From Plectrocnemia conspersa (Eukaryota; Arthropoda; Insecta; Trichoptera; Polycentropodidae), in assembly GCA_009617715.1 (NCBI GenBank), contig VTFK01000112.1, forward strand, positions 496,001 to 560,000: a stretch of DNA of 64,000 nt, written 5' to 3'. The translations under genes and the position numbers were made by a program. Shown piece by piece: positions 51,585-61,779 of the stretch (its first letter is position 1; every line of letters begins with the position of its first letter). A model generated the notes under the pieces. The model did no database searches. It worked only from the letters and a program-made list of their open reading frames with translations, and was not told where the DNA came from.

Positions 51585-51826
51585 GCGTCTTACTAGCTAC
51601 GAAGTCACATCCTTTAGGGTTACAAAACCTCAAACATCTATATAATTAATTATGAATTATTATGTATAGTATAATTTACAATCAATAAATGTCACGTTAC
51701 TTCTAGGAATGATTTTTAATAATAGCGCATTTTTATAAATAAATGTTTGAGTCAGATGACATAGCTCGAACCCGCGACTTTTAGGTTAATAATCTAAGAC
51801 ATTACAGACTACGCTATTCCAACCTT
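51585..51826 (-). mobile_element. tRNA-derived SINE family 1, variant tail
   Basis: The head (gaatagcgtagtctgtaatg), B-box region (cgcgggttcgagc) and aaaatgcgct signature agree with the copies at 45296 and 46601. The distal part (gtcttactagctacgaagtc) differs from theirs and matches 2150-2205, so at least two tail types exist. Confidence 0.7.
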
Positions 51827-52578
51827 AATGCTTATTTGCAATAAGTGCTTTTTACCTGGCTGATTTTTCCCCAAATATTTTAACTTCTTTGCAAAATAAT
51901 GAAGTATATTTTACTCATAGCTTTTTCCTAATACATTTACCAGTAAATTTAATTTAATAATCAATCAAAAATCAACTATCGACTTAAAAAAACTAAAAAT
52001 ATGTTAATGGTTACGTTAATTTGTAAATTTGCAGCAAAAGAGTATATTAAAAAATGTTACATTTGCGGATCTGTATTAAAATAGAAAGATTAATTCTGAG
52101 GATTACACTACATAATATATAATATGTAAATACGTACTTCAAAACTTAAGCATGGCTATAATTTGACATGAATTTATTATTTAATTTAGATTTAACTTCG
52201 TAGAATCCCAGGGAATTTATAGAAATTAATCTTGTGTTCCAAGAAGTTAATTAAATAGCACGTCAATAACCACTAACTATTTTGCTTATACTTATTTATT
52301 AATGTATATATCAAACCCTACATACGTAGTATTATTATTTACAATTAAATTAGTATAATAACTACAATGTAAAAAAAATAAAGCGTTATATATTTTAAAT
52401 TAATTATTATTAGCTAACAATAGTGATTTAAAATAAATATTGTATAAAATATGTAATTACTTTACTTTAAACTTTTTCATTTTATTTATATATCATCTAT
52501 TCTCATCTATTTTATATCAAATACTGTAACTTTATAAAAATGTAGTGACAATTTAAATATTGTGAAGTATGTGCGATT
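51827..52578. other. A/T-rich spacer, nothing recognised
   Basis: I see no features. Confidence 0.35.
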
Positions 52579-52786
52579 TATCTCGATTTTAATTAATCAT
52601 CTTGATATGCATCCGTGAGACTAGTAAAATCTAAGAAAACTAAATATGTGCTAATGAATCGGAATTATATTTATATCATAATCACTAATTTTGATCTCTT
52701 AAAACACGATAGTTTAAAAACATATGGTCTATATGAGATTAGAACCCATTTTTAGGCAATAGTTATCCGTCTATCATGTTAGTTAT
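52579..52786 (-). mobile_element. tRNA-derived SINE family 2, copy
   Basis: It shares with 19166 and 58407 the body cgtgagactagtaaaatcta and ataatcactaattttgatct (plus-strand reading), and the degenerate tRNA-like head tttttaggcaatagttatcc. Confidence 0.65.
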
Positions 52787-53217
52787 ATTTTTTTATTTTT
52801 AATAATTTTTTAATGTTAAGCTCGCCTGGCTTATAAATAAACTCTAATTTACTTTTTCACTTTTCTAAAAATACTTTGATAAATTGAATAGCTTGAAATG
52901 CTCAATCATATTGTCACACCCATCCATCAAATTTCACTGCTTACAACTTTAAGAATCACTGATCTTTCTTGAAATCATAATCTTTTTGAGTGTCGTTATC
53001 TACATAATCAGGGCCGGCCCTAAGTTATTTAGCGCCCTTGGCAAAAATTAAATTTTTGCCTTCCCCCCTATTATTACTTTAAAAATATTATTAAAATTTA
53101 AGTTTTCTTATATTATATTAGACACAATACTCCTTATTCAATTGTGGATATTTAATAATTTGTAATTTTTTACGCGTGTAATAATCTTAAGAGTACACGG
53201 TAGAGTATACCAAAAAA

Positions 53218-53366
53218 CTAATCTCCTTGTTAAAACTCACAATGAGAAATGTCAAATATCAAGCGAGCCTACGACAGGGTGATGCTCTAGCGTGCAATCT
53301 GTTCAACATTTCCATAAAAAAAGTAATCTGAAATGCCACACTTGATAAAACTGGCAGTAAAAATTA
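53218..53366 (+). pseudogene. Non-LTR reverse transcriptase palm fragment
   Basis: The plus frame reads LISLLKLTMRNVKYQA, then SLRQGDALACNLFNISIKKVI, a stop, and NATLDKTGS. LRQGDALxxxLFNIxxxKVI is the conserved RT motif just before the YADD block of arthropod non-LTR elements. Compared with that family, roughly 15 residues are missing before LRQGD, and the YADD part is absent. The copy is dead and lies inside the hAT-bounded element. Confidence 0.8.
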
Positions 53367-54660
53367 ACAATGTTAACAAAAATTATTTAAAATTTTATTT
53401 TAAGAAAAAAAAAATGTTGGAAACTGCAGCAGTACTATATCGTGTCTTAAAACAAATAATTTACAAAAAATGTAAAAAAAAAGTATTTTTTTAAAGTTTT
53501 TATTTTGCTTTTATTTTCTTTGCATTTTTTCTCTAAAATGTTTTTAACGAAAATACGATTTTTTTTATTTTTTGGATAGCTACAAAAATAGCCAACTTAT
53601 TATTTTCAGGCAAAATATGATTTTATAAGTATTTGAGCTAGGCTGAGTTAGGTTAGGCTATGATTTATTGTACCCCAACCTAGCCTAACTCTAAAGATTT
53701 TTGTTAAGCGAAAATATAAATTTGTGTTCTCAATTTTATACCTTCAGGTACAAAAAGCGGTGCAACATGTGCAAGGTACCCAGGCTGCACATTATGAGGG
53801 GTCCAATTTTTTTCTCATGTTTTTAACCTTTTATAAAAATTAATAATTTGAATTGTTTTCAACGTACTCCGTTTCCATAGTATAAAAAATTGCATTAAAA
53901 AAAAAATATTTTTTATAAAAAGTTCTGAAAAAATATTTTAATTTTTTAAAATCAATTTTTTTTAATTTATAAAAAAAAAATAAAAAAATAACTATTCAAA
54001 TTAATAATTTTCATAAAAGGTTCAAATTTTTGTTTTAATTGGACCCCCTTATAATTTGCAGCCTAGGTAGCTTTCACCCGTTGCACTGCCATGGTGACCG
54101 CGTCCATGTGTACCTGAACGTATAAAATTGAGAACACATGTACATAAATTTATATTTTTCCATAAACAAAAATCTTTTAAGTTAGGCTATGTTAGGGTAC
54201 GATAAATCGTAGCATAACCTAACTCAACCTAACTCAAATCCTTATAAAAATACATTTTGCCTAAAAATAATAAATTTATATATGGAATTTACTCAAAATT
54301 AAAGACACGATAACTTCCGCTGCTTTTATTATATCAGCATAATTCTTTTGCAAAAAATAGACCTTGTAAACATTTCAGATATATTGTTAGCCAGATATAT
54401 CTTTCGATTTGTTTCAAAATAGTGGCTATTCAAAAAATAAAAAAAAATCATATTTTCGTTAAAAAACATTTTAGAGAAAAAAGTAAGGAGAGTAAGAATA
54501 TTTTATTTAAAAAATAAAAGAAAAATTAAAGCAAAATAAAAATTAAAAAAATGATTTTTTCACATTTTTGGCAATTATTTGTTTTTTAAACACGATCAGT
54601 TTTAAGCATTTTAAGCACTTTGCCTAGTTTGTTAACCATGTTAGTCATTTTGATTTTTCA
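53355..54660. repeat. 1.2-1.3-kb imperfect palindrome (foldback)
   Basis: The best-preserved pair is 53724-53751 against 54110-54137, identical at 27 of 28 positions when reversed. Inner pairs (ggtgcaac.., ggctgcacattat.., aaccttttataaaaatta) and outer pairs (ttaacgaaaatacgattttt; cgtgtcttaaaacaaataat) hold the same order towards both ends. The A/T-rich centre is near 53930. The right arm carries about 110-180 nt extra around 54290-54420. Each arm contains a smaller hairpin built of TTAGG-like and CCTAA-like runs. Confidence 0.8.
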
Positions 54661-55325
54661 AATGAAAATTGCGACCCCTTTAATAATATGAAGCCTGGGC
54701 GCCGTGCCTTAATAATGGGACATCCCTTAAAATGGTGTGTAACTCTTTCCAAGTTGTTAGTCTGACCGAAATATTTTAAAAGGTAGTTTTAACGGTAATT
54801 TTTAAAACTAAACAAAATAATTTAGTTAGAGTTCATAAAATGATACGAACTAGACCAGCTTCTCGTAGCTAACATTAAACAGGTTAATGAATAATTGAAA
54901 GACTCCAGGAAGGAAGTTGAAAGAAAAATATTATTGTAACCGGTGAATGTTCGGTTTATATGAAGTTTAAAAATGATATAGCGAACCAAACCTAACCGGC
55001 GAACGGCGATCAATGACCGGTATATATGAAGTTTAATCGTTCAATAGCGAGCTTAATCTTTGTAAGATCGCCGTCGGTGTCTCCTCTCCATACTGTTGAT
55101 CTTATAACAGCCCGACTTCACGGATTCTAACCTCTTGAATTTAGCAAATCTTTTAGGTCAGCACATCAGTGCGGGAATTAATATCAGATTATATTCTTTA
55201 ACAATATTTAACGATAATTTTTATTGAATAATGCGCCTTTATTGGGTATCACGGCATCCCACAATATCTAGCGCCCTAGGGGATTGCCTGTACTGCCTGC
55301 CACTCGGGCCGGCCCTGTACGTAAT

Positions 55326-56442
55326 CTTTAGTGTTCATCAATAGTCGTCAAACTTTACTGCGACTTGCAGCAAGAACTACAATTTGTATTCTTGAATATA
55401 TTTAATTAAATTACACATTTATAGTTCTAAGAAAAATGTACATTATTTATGAAATTCTAGTAAAAAGGGTGTGTTTATTTATCAAGTAGTTAATTTTAAG
55501 TAAATACAAGAAAATAATGCTACACACATTTTTTTAAGAAATAAAAACAAAAATATTTTATGAAATTTTGTTATTTTTATAACAATATATTTTCCATTAA
55601 TATTTAGCTTTGCTACAATAATGTCAATGGATGTTTTTACTTCCGTTAGTTTTTTTTTAATTTGGAAATTGTGCATGGACCTTTCATGGACTTTTTCGTA
55701 TATCGGATCATTTCCATTCAACCCAGAAAAAAAAGTTAGTAATCGTGTATCTATAGTGTTCTCCATTACCTGTAGCGTTCTAACAGGAATAATTTTTGAA
55801 AAAGCACACCAAACAGTGATTTTTATGTATTATAGGCTTGTGGATTTTTTTCATTCCAAATGTGGAAATTTTGTTTGTTATACCATATAAATAAATACAT
55901 ACATATACTTAACCACAATGCAGTCCTAATTGTCATGAAAGCAGCGTAACATTATGTTTTGCTTGTCACGACCCATTTTATTTATTTACACGTGAAAATA
56001 TAAACATTAGAGAATATGATATATAGATATACTACAAATATCAAATAAAGCAATTTCAATATTTTACCAACAAAAATATTTATTTTTTCAGTACCGGTTA
56101 ACTATGAGATCGATATATATAGAATGAGTTATCACTCAAGGTCGTACGATGTACCTGAGTCTCGCTATTTTTTGTACACTACGGAATTATATAATAGATA
56201 ATTATAATGGAGCTTTATATTTTATTTATATAGATTGATATCATATGTGAAATATGTCTTCGAATCAATGGACTGAAAATAATATGACCGACTTTTTAAA
56301 TAATTCATACAAAATAATTTTCTGAAGAGGAAACAAGCAATTATTGACACTGACTTTGATTTATTCGTTTGTATTTTTATTATACTTTATTTCAATGACA
56401 GTGTGGTTTATTTGTTATGTTAAAAGAGTAAATTATTTCATT
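55326..56442. other. A/T-rich spacer, nothing recognised
   Basis: Frames at 55482-55766 and 55621-55890 overlap antisense and show no motif. Confidence 0.3.
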
Positions 56443-56664
56443 TTAGATGAAAACTTGTATTTTTATAGTTTTGTATATAATAAAATATGTGTTTTTCAAG
56501 GTTGTATGCCGCACCCAGCTCCTTAAATGTTTTCTACGGTTCGTAATTATATTTATAGGTCGAACTTTAAACATTTTCCGTAGTTTTCTCTTTATTTTTG
56601 TAACAATCACATGGAAAGCATTGTACACCACTCGCTGTGTGATTCCTAGCTGTTCTGAAAGTTT
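56443..56664 (-). pseudogene. Possible mariner-like transposase HTH relic
   Basis: The minus frame begins KLSEQLGITQRVVYNAFHVI and continues to NRRKHLRSW. The first part resembles the second helix-turn-helix of mariner transposases (the L-x-E-x-L-x-x-x-Q-x-x-V-x-x-x-x-H pattern), and N-x-R-R-K fits the segment that follows. A stop lies directly upstream, and the catalytic DDD/E domain was not found. The residue pattern is suggestive, not conclusive. Confidence 0.4.
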
Positions 56665-57386
56665 TTATAATTATTTTTTATGAATGCGCGGAGTACTTCT
56701 CAGAACAAATTATTAAGTTTGCCTGTGTAAATGTCGTGTCACCACTGAAACAGCTTTTCAAAGTATAAGCTTGTTACCGCTATTGTTAGCATTGCAATTG
56801 TGAAGAGTGGTCGTGAATCTAAAGTTATTTTCCTTATGAAGGTGTACGTAATTGTGTTGGGTTGGTATGTAAGGAAAGGTTACAACGATAATGTATCGGA
56901 AAGGAGGCAGATAAAGCTCTTTGGTGTGTTCAAGAGCTTTTGTCTGTTGTAAGGTCACGCTCTCGAGAAGGTTGTGGATTACTGGGTGAGTTCTAAAGCA
57001 ACCTACCTAGGCTTCGCAGCATTCAGAAATAATTTCTTATCGAGAGTCACGAAGGGCAATTCCGGTGGTGGACGCCAGGCACGCACCTATTTTAGGTACA
57101 CAGTCCTAATCTACCCTAGAGTATACACCTGCCGCTTTTGTTTCGCTCTCACCATTCCTCACACAGTGACTTTATCGAAAGCTGCGAAATTTAACGTTTA
57201 TTTTGACCTAATATAATATGAAGTGACTTTATCGAAAGTTGGGCTATTAATTATTTTTTAACAATGTAAATACAGGTGAGGATTGAGATAGCTTGAGAAA
57301 TACATTTAGTAATGAAATATAAGTTGATAGAGTAGATATATTTAGATCTATTGATCCAGTGCCTTTAAAATATAACGCTATAGAAT
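56665..57386. other. Mixed-composition stretch, possibly transposon debris
   Basis: The 56758-56958 minus frame and the 56974-57216 plus frame have no recognised motifs. gtgactttatcgaaag occurs twice (57168 and 57222). Confidence 0.3.
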
Positions 57387-57432
57387 AGGGATTTTCAAAC
57401 AACAGGTCCTAGTCCATTAGTGGGTAGCAAAA
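57387..57432 (+). repeat. hAT/Charlie-like terminal fragment
   Basis: agggattttcaaacaacagg followed by tcctagtccattagtgggta resembles the cag(g/t)ggttctcaaac..gtgggtcgc ends of hAT elements. No partner end or target duplication was found. Confidence 0.3.
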
Positions 57433-57733
57433 TAAATTATATTTGTTTAAGACGACTATATTTCCGCATCACTGTTTTAGTAAAAATAAAGGGTTAGTGA
57501 TAGTAGAATTAGTGGGATGAAATTATACTGACTAACAAAACTTACAAAAGTAATCAAATGTGTAACTCATTATTTACTGCGACTGGTTAACATTTTTTAA
57601 TATACAATCTGATTTCGTAAAAATCAGTCAAAAATATGCTTTAGAAGAATAACGATACTGATTCTACAAACTTTCATAATTAAATCCGAAGCCAAATATG
57701 ATCCAAAAGAACGTCCCATCATCAACTTTTTAA

Positions 57734-58173
57734 CCCTTTAAGTGCTGAACTAATTTTAATAAAAAATCATCTAATTAGTCAATTGTGCAGTAAAAAATAA
57801 ATTTTAAGATTTAATTAAAAAAATTTTATAAGCTTACATTCATTCTATACTGAATCTATATTCACCTTCAAGAATAAATTTTAATTATTTGTTTTACTTT
57901 TTTGACTAATTATGTGACTCTTATAAAAATAAAAATCTAACACAAAAAAAAAAAAGAGTGATGCATGGATGAAATTCAACCATGTATCCACCAATGCTAT
58001 GTTAAGCAGGCAAGAGACAGAAAAGTTTAGGAACTGCTAAATATTAATAGATACTATATATAAAAATAAATTCGGCACTTAAAATAGTTTGTTGAGACTG
58101 AGATAAATACGAATTTTGCAGTTAAGAGCCGTACACGGTGATTTGGTTTTATCCGCACCTAGCACATAAAGGG
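57734..58173. mobile_element. 440-bp piggyBac-type MITE in a TTAA site
   Basis: TTAA lies at 57730-57733 and 58174-58177. The left end ccctttaagtgctgaac and, reversed, the right end ccctttatgtgctaggtgcg form inverted repeats. An A-rich run lies in the middle. No transposase frame is present. Confidence 0.75.
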
Positions 58174-58406
58174 TTAAAATCATGTTTAAGATCTGAGTGC
58201 CCCATTTCATTGATAGTCTACACTGAAGATCAAGGAAGAAAATAAACTACGTCATAATACACTGATTGTGCTATAAAGATATAGTTATATATAATTATCT
58301 AAGGAGTTTGTAGACAACATTATATATTCTTAACAATACAATATATTTTTATTTTATTTTTATTCTTTTGCATATTTGATATTCTCTATAAGCTGAAGTA
58401 TTTCAT

Positions 58407-58624
58407 TAGCTCGATTTGAATTTATCACAACGATATACGTATATCCGTGAGATTAAGAAAATCTAGGAAAACCTAATTTGTGATTATCGACCATAATTAT
58501 AATTATATAATAAGCACTATTTTCGATATCCCAGACACATTAGAAATAAAAAAAAAAACAAATAGTATTATGGGATTCGAGCCCAAGTCTTACAAGAATA
58601 TGCCACCGATCTATTATGCTAATC
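58407..58624 (-). mobile_element. tRNA-derived SINE family 2, best copy
   Basis: On the minus strand a head with an A-box-like tagcataatagatcggtggc and the B-box-like gggctcgaatcccat precede an A/T-rich linker and the body tgataaatt..gagcta. It is the least decayed head of this family in the window. Confidence 0.7.
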
Positions 58625-58799
58625 AAAAATACTTTCAATAGCAAAAAATAATTCAAACTTAAGACCCTTTATTTTAAAAATAAATCATTCTATCTAAAAA
58701 TATTTCATTAATATTATATTTACCTAACATTAGTTGAATTATTTACTGCAGGAAATTTAATTTTTTCGCAAATATCCGGAATTTGCTACATATATTCTA

Positions 58800-59520
58800 G
58801 AGGTAAAGAAAGAGTTTTACGTAAAAGTACATTTATTGTGGTCTGCTGCTTTTCACCTTCGTATTTTCATATTGGAATAATCCATAAATCTTAAACCCTT
58901 CAAAGGTCGAAAAAAGTAAAAATGAAACAAAAGTCGTAATGGACCAACATCAGCTTTGAGCCCCTCTGGCTGAAGCTTGAGATGAATCGGCTCATAGTAA
59001 AAAACATACTATATACCTACATAAAAATAATATTATTGTATTCGGCAAAAACATCGTGCGTAATTTATGTAAAGGCGGAGAGAAGAACTCGTGAATTATT
59101 CAGTTCCGCCGAAGAATGAAAATTCATCGCAAAATAAAGTGAAGTGTTTGATAGGACGGAAATTAAATTTGTTCGATGTAAATCAATTTATAAATCTAGA
59201 GCAAGAAACGGACAGAGACAAAGACTAAGATTTAATGCGATTATCAAAAATCGTACAGGATGATCTGAAGAATACTAGTTTACTTAATCATATTCTTAAA
59301 ATCAACAAAATGATTATATAGAGTGCGTCTTTTCTCTATTGTTAGCGTTTTACCGAGGCGAGTTGGTATTTTCTTTTTCTAATGTTTGAAACGGTCGTTT
59401 GAATAACCTCCAAGTTAACGGTACAACCTCTGCAGTCACTTTTTTATTAAAAGTAAAATTACTCGTGTTGTCTTAATGTTTCAGTACCTAAACCGTATAG
59501 TCCAGACCTTGGTGTAAATT
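58800..59520. other. Mixed-composition, possibly conserved non-coding stretch
   Basis: Patches such as agctttgagcccctctggct, aggcggagagaagaactcgt and ttaccgaggcgagttgg are richer in G+C. An acceptor-like tcttaatgtttcag at 59471-59484 leads into no long frame. Confidence 0.25.
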
Positions 59521-59941
59521 TACCAGGTTTAAACCCCAGCGATATTTTATAATAAATAGAAATAATAATACTAAACTAAAACTCACTAATAATGTTCCTT
59601 GTTTCAATTATTTAATAATTTAATATAATGCAAATTTTAACACACTTCCTAAACATACATTTGTGTTGTGATAGTATTTTTCCAAGCCGACGATGTAAGC
59701 ACAGGAGAAAAATTAAATGAACGCGAATAAATCGCAAACATTAAAAGATTAAAAGTAAACATCTAAACTGAAATTTCTAAAGCTAGCTGTGGTCAAACAT
59801 AGTGAGAAAGGTTGGCTTTGTATTCAAAAAGATAAAAGACTTTTCAACGTTTATTTTAATTTACCTAACTTGATATTTCCATATCTTGATAAAGGCGTAA
59901 ATGTAATTGTTATTTTATTGAGCATACTGTGCCACAAATAA

Positions 59942-60100
59942 CTGAATCGACCTGTAGGGAAATTTACATTCAAGCCAGATCCACAGGATGCGGATGCTGC
60001 GCCGTCTCCTGTCACTCTTGTTTACGTAACGTTAACAGCCGGGAAAACACGTAACGTGATTTTATTTTTCAACGATGATTCGGTGGAAAATAGCACGTAA
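59942..60100 (+). other. G+C-richer patch with a short open frame
   Basis: 53 codons are open, including VGKFTFKPDPQDADAAPSP and TAGKTRNVILFFNDDSVE. The composition looks protein-like, but no ATG, splice pair or family is evident. It may be an exon fragment, an old insertion, or chance in a G+C-richer patch. Confidence 0.2.
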
Positions 60101-60871
60101 TGAAAGCCATAAATTGCCACTAAAATTTTAAAAAATGGGTAAGAACGCAATTTATTTACATTTTATAATTAACCAGTAGTTTACATCAATGGTATATGAT
60201 ATGCTTACCAATTTTGGGTAAACTAATAATAGATATGTATCTTTTATAAATTTATAAGAAAAAAAATTCAATATTAGTATAAGAATTAATAAAAAGTTAT
60301 AAGTTTGATAATAGAACAATTATATGAATTAAAATTCATTTGCAATGTTGTATGTTAAATTTAGTAAATTGTTGATTAATAAAATCTATTTTCAAGTATA
60401 AGTATAATAGTAAGTTAAGAAAAATTTGACGTGATTCCTAAAGAAATATTTTAATGGATATTTACAATATCCTTATATATTTAATTGGTAGTTTGTTTTA
60501 AATGTTTAGTTTGCTTTTCCACAATGAAGCGAAAGTATTTCCTTATCTAGGGTTTTACTATAAATTTTAATTCTAACTAATTTTTCGACGGCAAAGCCTT
60601 TTTCTTTTTCTCTTACGAGAAAACTTACGGCGACACTTTTAATGGGATTTGCAGTGACTAGCATTTTTCCCTAATTGTGAACATCTATTGATAGCGATTT
60701 TTATACAAACATGTTTTTGTGTTATTTAGTTAAAAAATCAATTCTAACAATTAGCCTACAAATTATTTTTTAACAATTCTAAATTAACAATTAAAGAGAT
60801 TTGCGTAATCTGTTCGGTTATCAAAAAATCACACTGGCTTGTGATAAAGCATTTTACCACTTAAAAATGAA

Positions 60872-61050
60872 TTTCTTTGTTAAAATGAGACACCACCGTG
60901 AGAATCCTTTTAACAGCTTAAGTTACAAGGTACACGCTTTAAATAAGAAAATACCCGTCGTACTCAACGCCTTGAAAAAAAATACGCTGGCATTAAGCTT
61001 GTCCTCAAAACGACCATGTCTGACCTGTCATAACGGACAAAGGCAATTTG
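60872..61050 (+). repeat. Dispersed repeat pair, copy 2 (mate at 29509)
   Basis: caccaccgtgagaatccttt and the following aacagctt match 29509 onwards. The frame 60801-61079 (92 codons) spans it without a stop and shares K-M-x-H-H-R-E-x-P-F-N-S with the interrupted frame in copy 1, so this may be the better-preserved copy of a coding ancestor. Confidence 0.45.
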
Positions 61051-61460
61051 TTTCAATCAACCTTGCCACTCTACTGTAATTAGTCGTTTTACCAAAAAAA
61101 ATGCAAAAAGTCTTTATAAAAATAGAAAGGATCATTTATATAAATATTAGATAACGGGCAACCTAAAATCATTACTTTTCAGACATTTTGTCAGAAGACT
61201 TCTTCTCAGACACTTTAACTAAGGACTTTTTGTATTACTCCCTCAGATACGTCATTTGAGGACTTCCATGATAACGCATGTAGCGTTAATCAATAGGACA
61301 CACAATCAATACTGACAATTAAGTATTGACTATGGATAGCAATACCAAATATCGGTATTGCGGCCAAAATCTGTCTTCAATACTACCGGTATTATAATAT
61401 GAAATACCGGTACTATAATAATAATAGTCAATCAATATTGTACTGTTATAAATAATAAAA

Positions 61461-61532
61461 ACAGTAGTCTATATGAGATTCTCACCTAGGTCTTTCAGGT
61501 ATTAGTCACCACTGGTCTATTGTGATAGTTAA
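61461..61532 (-). mobile_element. SINE family 2 head fragment
   Basis: gtctatatgagattctcacc and taggtctttcaggtattagt match the head region of 52579-52786. The preceding 61310-61430 holds several taccggta-type inverted motifs of unknown origin. Confidence 0.45.
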
Positions 61533-61746
61533 ACACAAATTAAATTACAGAACTATATTATAAACGTAATTATCGTATTAATTAGTATTATCAAAAAATT
61601 AATTTACTAATTGTATTTGACTAAAACATAATCAGAGACTTAAAACCCACGGTTTTTTTTTTGTTTTTAAATTACTAATTTTACATGTACACTGAGTATA
61701 CATCACCGGAAAGTGCGATATTTTTAACACAATAATTTACAATGTG

Positions 61747-61747
<1 letters not shown>

Positions 61748-61777
<30 letters not shown>
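61748..61777. repeat. (TTA)10 microsatellite
   Basis: There are ten uninterrupted TTA units. Confidence 0.9.

Positions 61778-61779
<2 letters not shown>

Larger units (their letters stand above)
53009..55317. mobile_element. 2.3-kb hAT-bounded composite element
   Basis: The termini CAGGGCCGGCCC and its exact inverse GGGCCGGCCCTG are flanked by tacataat (53001-53008) and tacgtaat (55318-55325), which agree at 7 of 8 positions and fit a hAT target duplication. No hAT transposase is visible. Inside are a reverse-transcriptase fragment (53218-53366), a long foldback (53355-54660) and a near-tandem duplication around 54944-55050 (ggtttatatgaagtttaa / ggtatatatgaagtttaa, each followed by atagcgaRc). 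agcgccct occurs near both ends in direct orientation. It appears to be a chimera captured between hAT ends and moved in trans. Confidence 0.75.

Noticed and set aside
59942..60100. 53-codon protein-like frame as a real exon
   Set aside because: No start codon, no convincing splice sites, and frames this long are common by chance at this base composition; kept only as a low-confidence patch.
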